This document shows, one piece after another, positions 60,601-64,000 of a stretch of DNA of 64,000 bases (position 1 is the first letter of the stretch; each line of letters starts with the position of its first letter). The stretch comes from Paenibacillus tyrphae (lineage in GTDB: Bacteria; Bacillota; Bacilli; Paenibacillales; NBRC-103111). Position numbers and translations under genes: made by a program. The notes beneath the pieces were generated by a model. The model did not search any database, had not been told where the DNA came from, and saw only the letters and a program-made list of their open reading frames with translations. The stretch covers positions 1 to 64,000 of the forward strand of contig NZ_JNVM01000018.1 in assembly GCF_000722545.1 (NCBI RefSeq), written 5' to 3'.

Positions 60601-60757
60601 GGTAGGTCGTGCTGATGAAAACCGCAGGGAACGAGATGTTAGGGTAGTTCTCCTTCTTCAGCTTCGAGGCCGAAAACATCCCGCCGCCGAGCAGCATGGC
60701 GACGATGATGATAACTGCCGCGACGTTCTTCATCGAAAATTTAATCAGTCCGTTCAT
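57647..60757 (-). CDS. RND-family efflux permease
   Basis: From the ATG at 60757 (MNGLIKFSMKNVAAVIII), behind GAGGAG, about 1036 residues. Twelve membrane segments are split by two large extracytoplasmic loops in the family duplication pattern. The proton-relay aspartates are in IAVGRVVDDSIVVIEN in the fourth segment. It resembles SwrC/YerP of Bacillus, which pump surfactants or lipids, better than Gram-negative AcrB. The operon is permease, adaptor, secreted protein. Substrate unknown. A TCS lies directly upstream. Confidence 0.92.
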   Translation of the reverse strand: MNGLIKFSMKNVAAVIIIVAMLLGGGMFSASKLKKENYPNISFPAVFISTTYPGSPKDVMDNVTKPIEDKLANIPDLDQLTSTSNDNNSFITVMFKHGVDLDKKKREVENLIQDVSLPSTAQRPKAMTFGFSSMPAYYLVVSANEGVSQTELDKLYKDKIKPGFEGIKGIDHITAIGNRETTMDIQLNADALSAFGLTPSQVIASIESALSKGPIGSVELSGNDKMARVSGDLDSLYALEQLELNLASGGTVLLSQVAKVSAVTDSKFMARLDGKAALGIHLFKTSDANAVEFSDAADKLMSNWKTTMPNVTFRSIFNTADEVKESISGMLREGVMGALLASLMILIFLRNVRMTLVVLVSIPLSMLITLMLLQYLNITLNMMTLGGMFIAVGRVVDDSIVVIENIYTSLEKAQERNESVILMATRQVAMAITSSTIATVAVFAPIGMVSGIVGEIFRPFAITIAVALMASLLVALTVIPMLAKLLVLRGKQFKAHDETKVGRFTLMYESILEWSLTHRIKSLLISGVLFILSIVITIPNLAIAFFPDGAQPRNMYYTVKLPYETSYAATDLKSKELEAMLTESKDSNGDPVFRYVEALVGYNGGDGPNNDRVPYAFQLFVEMNDNVKPDQVRDQFKNAILAELPKGSEVLPSSLGGGGPSTTDFGYTLYGDNQKDLVAAAGIIKKKLAEFPELYEVKDALSDAKTVVDIVVDQKKARTYGLDVSTIRETARGWVQKQQLGDIKLDDVTYKTTVSLSKKDKDTLEKLGRLPISTKTGTVYLNEVAKIREVEAPASISRKTQKQEVSITAKINSPNKNGVSLQVNEALKTLELPEGVTRELGGVNKDTDESFSQLYMAMAIAVFIVYLVMVLAFGNASAPFAILFSLPLAAIGGLLALLMTRESLNVTSMIGFMMLIGIVVTNAIVLLERVQQLREEGYTVRHALMEAGKVRLRPIIMTAAATIMALLPLALGFAHGTLISKGLAVVVIGGLTTSTILTLVVVPIVYEMIESWKNRISGWFNRKKPDDGSKPATIEM

Positions 60758-60838
60758 TCCACTCCTCGCTCCTTTATAAATGTCCATCCGATTCTGGAAA
60801 TTACTTTACCTTGCAAATATGAACGGAGCGTGAACCGG

Positions 60839-60873
60839 ACAAAAAAAAGATCAACCCGATTTGGTTGATCTTT
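60839..60873 (-). terminator. terminator after histidine kinase gene
   Basis: Perfect 11-base arms AAAGATCAACC (60846-60856) and GGTTGATCTTT (60863-60873), followed on the minus strand by TTTTT. It separates the two-component genes from the RND operon. Confidence 0.85.
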
Positions 60874-60880
60874 CACGTTG

Positions 60881-62266
60881 TTATTTCTTGTCCGATGCGT
60901 GACGCTTGCCGGAGAAGCTGGGCAGCGTAACCGTAAAGACGGTGCCCTGCCCGGGCTTGCTGCGCACCTCGATCGTGCCGTTATGCAGATCGACGATTTT
61001 TTTCACGATGGCAAGTCCCAGTCCGCTGCCGCTTTTTTCCCGGTTCCTGGCCCGGTCCGCCTTATAAAACCGGTCAAAAATGCGGGCCTGATCCTCCTCG
61101 GAGATCCCGATGCCCGTATCGCCGATCCGGACCTGAATCCGGTCGGTGCCCGGGAGCAGCCGCACCCGCACCATGCCGCCCTCCGGCGTGAACTTCAAGC
61201 TGTTGGCGATCAGATTCATCCACACTTGACTGAGCTGATCCGCATCGGCATAAATTTTCGCCGTGGGCAGCGTCAAGTCGAGCTCCAGTTTTTTGGCCGA
61301 CCAGATCGGCTCCGTGGCTACGATGACGCTGCGAAGCTGTTCGTCCAGCGCATACGTCGACGGGTGAAACGGGTGATGCTCCGATTCAAGCGAAGCGAGC
61401 TTGAGCAAGTTCTCGCTGAGCCGGGACAACCGTTCCGCCTCCGTCTGAATGATCTCCAGATATTGCCGACGCTCCTCCTCCGACATCGCCTTCTCCCGCA
61501 GCAGCTTGGAAAATCCGGCGATCGACGTAAGCGGAGACTGAATCTCGTGTGAGACGTTGGACACGAAATCCTGCCGCATCCGCTCCATCTGCTTAAGCTC
61601 TCCGGCCATCTCGGTGAAGCTTTGGGCAAGCTCGCCCAATTCGTCCTTACGAAATTTCCAATCGAAGCCGATATTGAAATCGCCCTTGGCCATCCGCCTG
61701 GCCGCTCGGGTCATGCGCTTGATCGGTTTGACCAAATAACGGCCGGCCACCAGGATGAAGACGCTGCCGATAATCAGGGCGTTGATAAGCGAGATGTTCA
61801 AATAGCTTGACAGGAGCCGATCGGACTTGTTCGTGGCCGGCTGCAAAAACATCGCATACGAATGGCCTTGGAACTTCACCGGGTAACCCAGTACGCTGAC
61901 ATCCATGCTCGACTCGTTCCAAACCTCATCCCCGCGCAGCACCTGGGCGATTTCCTGCGGAGTGATGACCTTTCTCGTCTCGACATCGGTATATCCGTAT
62001 AACGCTTCTTTGCCTGCCTCGTCGTATACCCTGATGAAGAAAGGCCTGGCAAGCTTGCGGTTAAGCATATACATATTGAAATCGACATTGTCCGTCGCTT
62101 CATAGGTTTCGATCAAATCTTGAGCCACCAGGGTCATGTCTTCCCGGAGCTGCGCGTTCAGTCTCTCCGAGAAAATAAGGCCCATAATCAAAAAAGCGAC
62201 AACTAACCCGAAGATGACCGCCGCCAAATACACGAGCACCATTCGCGTGTAGAGCGTCTTGATCAT
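60881..62266 (-). CDS. HAMP-containing sensor histidine kinase
   Basis: A 461-residue kinase with two transmembrane segments (about 8-30 and 160-185) around an extracellular sensor, HAMP (YLVKPIKRMTRAARRMAKG), HisKA (VSNVSHEIQSPLTSIAGFSK) and HATPase (NLIANSLKFTPEGG, DTGIGIS, SGLGLAIVKKIVDLH). Its ATG overlaps the response regulator stop (ATGA). The closeness to the RND operon suggests, but does not prove, that the pair controls it. Confidence 0.92.
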   Translation of the reverse strand: MIKTLYTRMVLVYLAAVIFGLVVAFLIMGLIFSERLNAQLREDMTLVAQDLIETYEATDNVDFNMYMLNRKLARPFFIRVYDEAGKEALYGYTDVETRKVITPQEIAQVLRGDEVWNESSMDVSVLGYPVKFQGHSYAMFLQPATNKSDRLLSSYLNISLINALIIGSVFILVAGRYLVKPIKRMTRAARRMAKGDFNIGFDWKFRKDELGELAQSFTEMAGELKQMERMRQDFVSNVSHEIQSPLTSIAGFSKLLREKAMSEEERRQYLEIIQTEAERLSRLSENLLKLASLESEHHPFHPSTYALDEQLRSVIVATEPIWSAKKLELDLTLPTAKIYADADQLSQVWMNLIANSLKFTPEGGMVRVRLLPGTDRIQVRIGDTGIGISEEDQARIFDRFYKADRARNREKSGSGLGLAIVKKIVDLHNGTIEVRSKPGQGTVFTVTLPSFSGKRHASDKK

Positions 62267-62940
62267 CCGTTCACCTCAAGCTTGTAGCCAAGCCCCCGGA
62301 TGGTGCGGATGGAGAAGCTGTCCGTCTCGTCCGCAAACCGTTCTCGGAGCCGCTTAATATGAACGTCCACAGTACGGTCGTCCCCCTCGTAATCGTGTCC
62401 CCAGATTTGTTCGATGAGCTGGTTCCTTGTAAAAATTTGATTCGGGTGGCTCGCCAGCTTGTAGAGCAGCTCGAATTCTTTGAGCGGAAGCGTTAGCTTC
62501 TCGTCGCCTTTCAGAACCTCATGGCTTCTCTTGTTCAGCTCGATCCGGCCGAATTGCACGGTTTCCGACGCATGGATCCGGTATCGCTTCAGAAGCGACT
62601 TCACCCGCACGACCAGCTCCAACGGATCGAACGGCTTGACTAAATAATCGTCCGTTCCCAGTTCGAAGCCCTTGACCTTGTCTCCTGTTTCGCCCTTGGC
62701 GGTTACCATCAGCAGCGGAAGATCCGCCTGCTGCATCCGAATATGACGGCTCAGCTCCCAGCCGTCCATAAACGGCATCATAATGTCGAGGATGACCAGC
62801 TCCACCCGGGTTTCCTGCAGCAGCTTCCAGGCGTCCTGCCCGTTCTCCGCCTCCAGCAGGCGGTAGCCCTCCTCGCGCAGACTGACTCGGATCAGCTCCC
62901 GAATATGCCGGTCGTCATCCACGATCAATACGGTAATCAT
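62263..62940 (-). CDS. OmpR/PhoB-family response regulator
   Basis: From the ATG at 62940 (MITVLIVDDDRHI), behind GGGGGGA, about 225 residues. The receiver has VDDD, the acceptor in VILDIMMPF and YLVKPFDPLEL. The winged helix (EKLTLPLKEFELLYKLASHPN; VHIKRLRERFADE) is of the OmpR type. It is the first gene of the two-component pair and overlaps the kinase by four bases. Confidence 0.92.
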   Translation of the reverse strand: MITVLIVDDDRHIRELIRVSLREEGYRLLEAENGQDAWKLLQETRVELVILDIMMPFMDGWELSRHIRMQQADLPLLMVTAKGETGDKVKGFELGTDDYLVKPFDPLELVVRVKSLLKRYRIHASETVQFGRIELNKRSHEVLKGDEKLTLPLKEFELLYKLASHPNQIFTRNQLIEQIWGHDYEGDDRTVDVHIKRLRERFADETDSFSIRTIRGLGYKLEVNG

Positions 62941-63082
62941 CAAAAGTCCCCCCAAAAACCGAAAAATCCGGTAAATCACAGTACCTTCATGATAATGGAC
63001 TCGCAGGCCGTATTTCAAGTAAACCTGCTTCTAAATAAAACTTTACAAATTGGCGGGTCCAGCTAACGGATTTTGGGGATAG

Positions 63083-63128
63083 CAAAAAAAATCGTCCCTC
63101 CGGCCGCCAGGGACGGAGGAGGACGATC
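63083..63128 (-). terminator. terminator after prkA
   Basis: Outer arms ATCGTCC and GGACGAT (63090-63096 and 63122-63128) with more GC pairing inside, followed on the minus strand by TTTTTTTT. Confidence 0.75.
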
Positions 63129-63145
63129 TTCAGGGTTAACGTGAT

Positions 63146-64000
63146 TTACCGGTTCAACAGGCTGCCGACATACCGCAGCAGCTCATTGGCCGAGGCGGTC
63201 GTATAGCCGTGTTCCTCGACAAGACGCTTGATGACTTCGTTGATCCGCTTTAACTGGTTTTCGTCGGGCGTTTTGGTAGACGTCGTAATTTTGACAATGT
63301 CCTTCAGATCGGCGAACAGCTTCTTCTCGATCGCTTCGCGCAGCCGCTCATGGCTGCTGTAGTCGAACCGCTTCCCTTTGCGCGAATAGGAGGACATCCG
63401 GATCAATATCTCCTCGCGGAACGCTTTCTTCGCATTTTCCGATATGCCGATCTGCTCTTCGATCGAACGCATCAGCCTCTCGTCCGGGTCCATCTCTTCA
63501 CCGGTCAGCGGGTCCTTGATTTTGGTCCAGTTGCAGTACGCCTCGATATTGTCGAGGTAGTTGTTGAACAGCGTCTTCGCCGATTCGTCGAACGAGTAGA
63601 CGAACGCTTTTTGCACCTCTTTCTTGGCCAGTTCGTCATACTCCTTGCGCGCGATGGAGATGAAGTTCAAGTACCGCTCCCGCTCCTCCTTCGTAATGGA
63701 TGGGTGCTGGTCCAGACCGTCCTTGAGTGCCCGCAGCACATCCAGCGCATTGATAAATTCCAGACCTTGCCGGATCAGCGCGCTGGAAATCCGGTTGATG
63801 ACATAGCGGGGATCGATTCCGCTCATGCCTTCCTCCAAATATTCGCTCTGCATCTCCTTCAAATCCGCTTCCTTATACCCTTCGACTTCTTCGCCGTCAT
63901 ACATGCGCATTTTTTTGACGAGATCCATCCCCTGCTTCTTGGATTCCTTCAACCGGGTCAAAATCGAGAAAATCGCTGCGGCCCTCAGTGAGTGAGGCGC
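63146..64000 (-). CDS. prkA: PrkA-family serine protein kinase, C-terminal part
   Basis: The frame is open to the right edge (APHSLRAAAIFSILTRLKES is read before the first listed internal start), so the 5' part of the gene lies outside the window. The visible 284 codons match the end of PrkA, a protein of about 630 residues with an AAA+ module upstream of this region (LTRLKESKKQGMDLVKKMRMYDGEE; GIDPRYVINRISSALIR; ending RYVGSLLNR). PrkA is linked to sporulation and stress in Bacillus and is usually next to yhbH and spoVR genes; those would be outside. Confidence 0.92.
   Translation of the reverse strand, partial: APHSLRAAAIFSILTRLKESKKQGMDLVKKMRMYDGEEVEGYKEADLKEMQSEYLEEGMSGIDPRYVINRISSALIRQGLEFINALDVLRALKDGLDQHPSITKEERERYLNFISIARKEYDELAKKEVQKAFVYSFDESAKTLFNNYLDNIEAYCNWTKIKDPLTGEEMDPDERLMRSIEEQIGISENAKKAFREEILIRMSSYSRKGKRFDYSSHERLREAIEKKLFADLKDIVKITTSTKTPDENQLKRINEVIKRLVEEHGYTTASANELLRYVGSLLNR

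Overview
The window looks like a chromosomal segment of a Paenibacillus-like spore-forming Bacillota. The evidence is the moderate-to-high G+C, the AGGAGG-type ribosome sites, a serine kinase of the PrkA family, a KinA-like cytosolic kinase, YesM/YesN two-component pairs beside CUT1 sugar transporters, a copper-amine-oxidase stalk protein and BlaI/M56 pairs. No tRNA, rRNA, CRISPR array or complete insertion sequence was seen. The left edge carries the start of an IS630-like transposase next to an AT-rich gap.

Layout. (1) 0.7-4.2 kb: an AmiC-like amide sensor fused to a sigma-54 activator converges on an adk paralogue. Upstream of adk lie a wreck of acetate-CoA ligase and a near-perfect sigma-54 promoter with two phased palindromic upstream sites. 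I read this as a partly decayed amide-to-acyl-CoA regulon. (2) 5-14.7 kb: a maltodextrin locus (mdxEFG-like transporter, GH13_20 amylase, LacI repressor) extended by two paralogous esterases and a secreted protein, with matching LacI operators at both promoters. (3) 14.9-17.7 kb: MarR plus a short UvrA paralogue. (4) 17.8-23.5 kb: a secreted YrpD-like protein, then a seven-gene cluster with a 59-residue, eight-cysteine peptide, two thioredoxin-fold proteins, a MauE-type membrane protein and an ABC exporter. This is the best candidate for an undescribed system. (5) 23.7-30.4 kb: AraC and MATE, NmrA and TetR with overlapping promoters, DoxX, and a BlaI/M56 pair whose operator is repeated in front of doxX. 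(6) 30.5-35.7 kb: a PTS operon (antiterminator, EIIA, GlcNAc-type EIICB, HPr, EI) preceded by a GlcT-type RAT overlapping a terminator.

(7) 35.7-39.4 kb: a small conserved protein, a HemAT-type aerotaxis globin and a stalk/MORN/coiled-coil secreted protein. (8) 39.4-46.5 kb: a CUT1 sugar ABC transporter with its YesMN pair, separated by a 259-bp palindromic MITE-like repeat that supplies the response regulator's last codons. (9) 46.7-54.3 kb: a 7TM-DISM kinase with an OmpR regulator, a DUF2334/VCBS protein, a tiny coiled-coil protein and a kinase with an N-terminal LytTR domain. (10) 54.4-62.9 kb: an RND pump operon with an unusual secreted partner and a neighbouring two-component system. (11) The right edge holds the 3' part of prkA.

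Most genes are on the minus strand. Functional names rest on motifs read by eye; no database search was possible.
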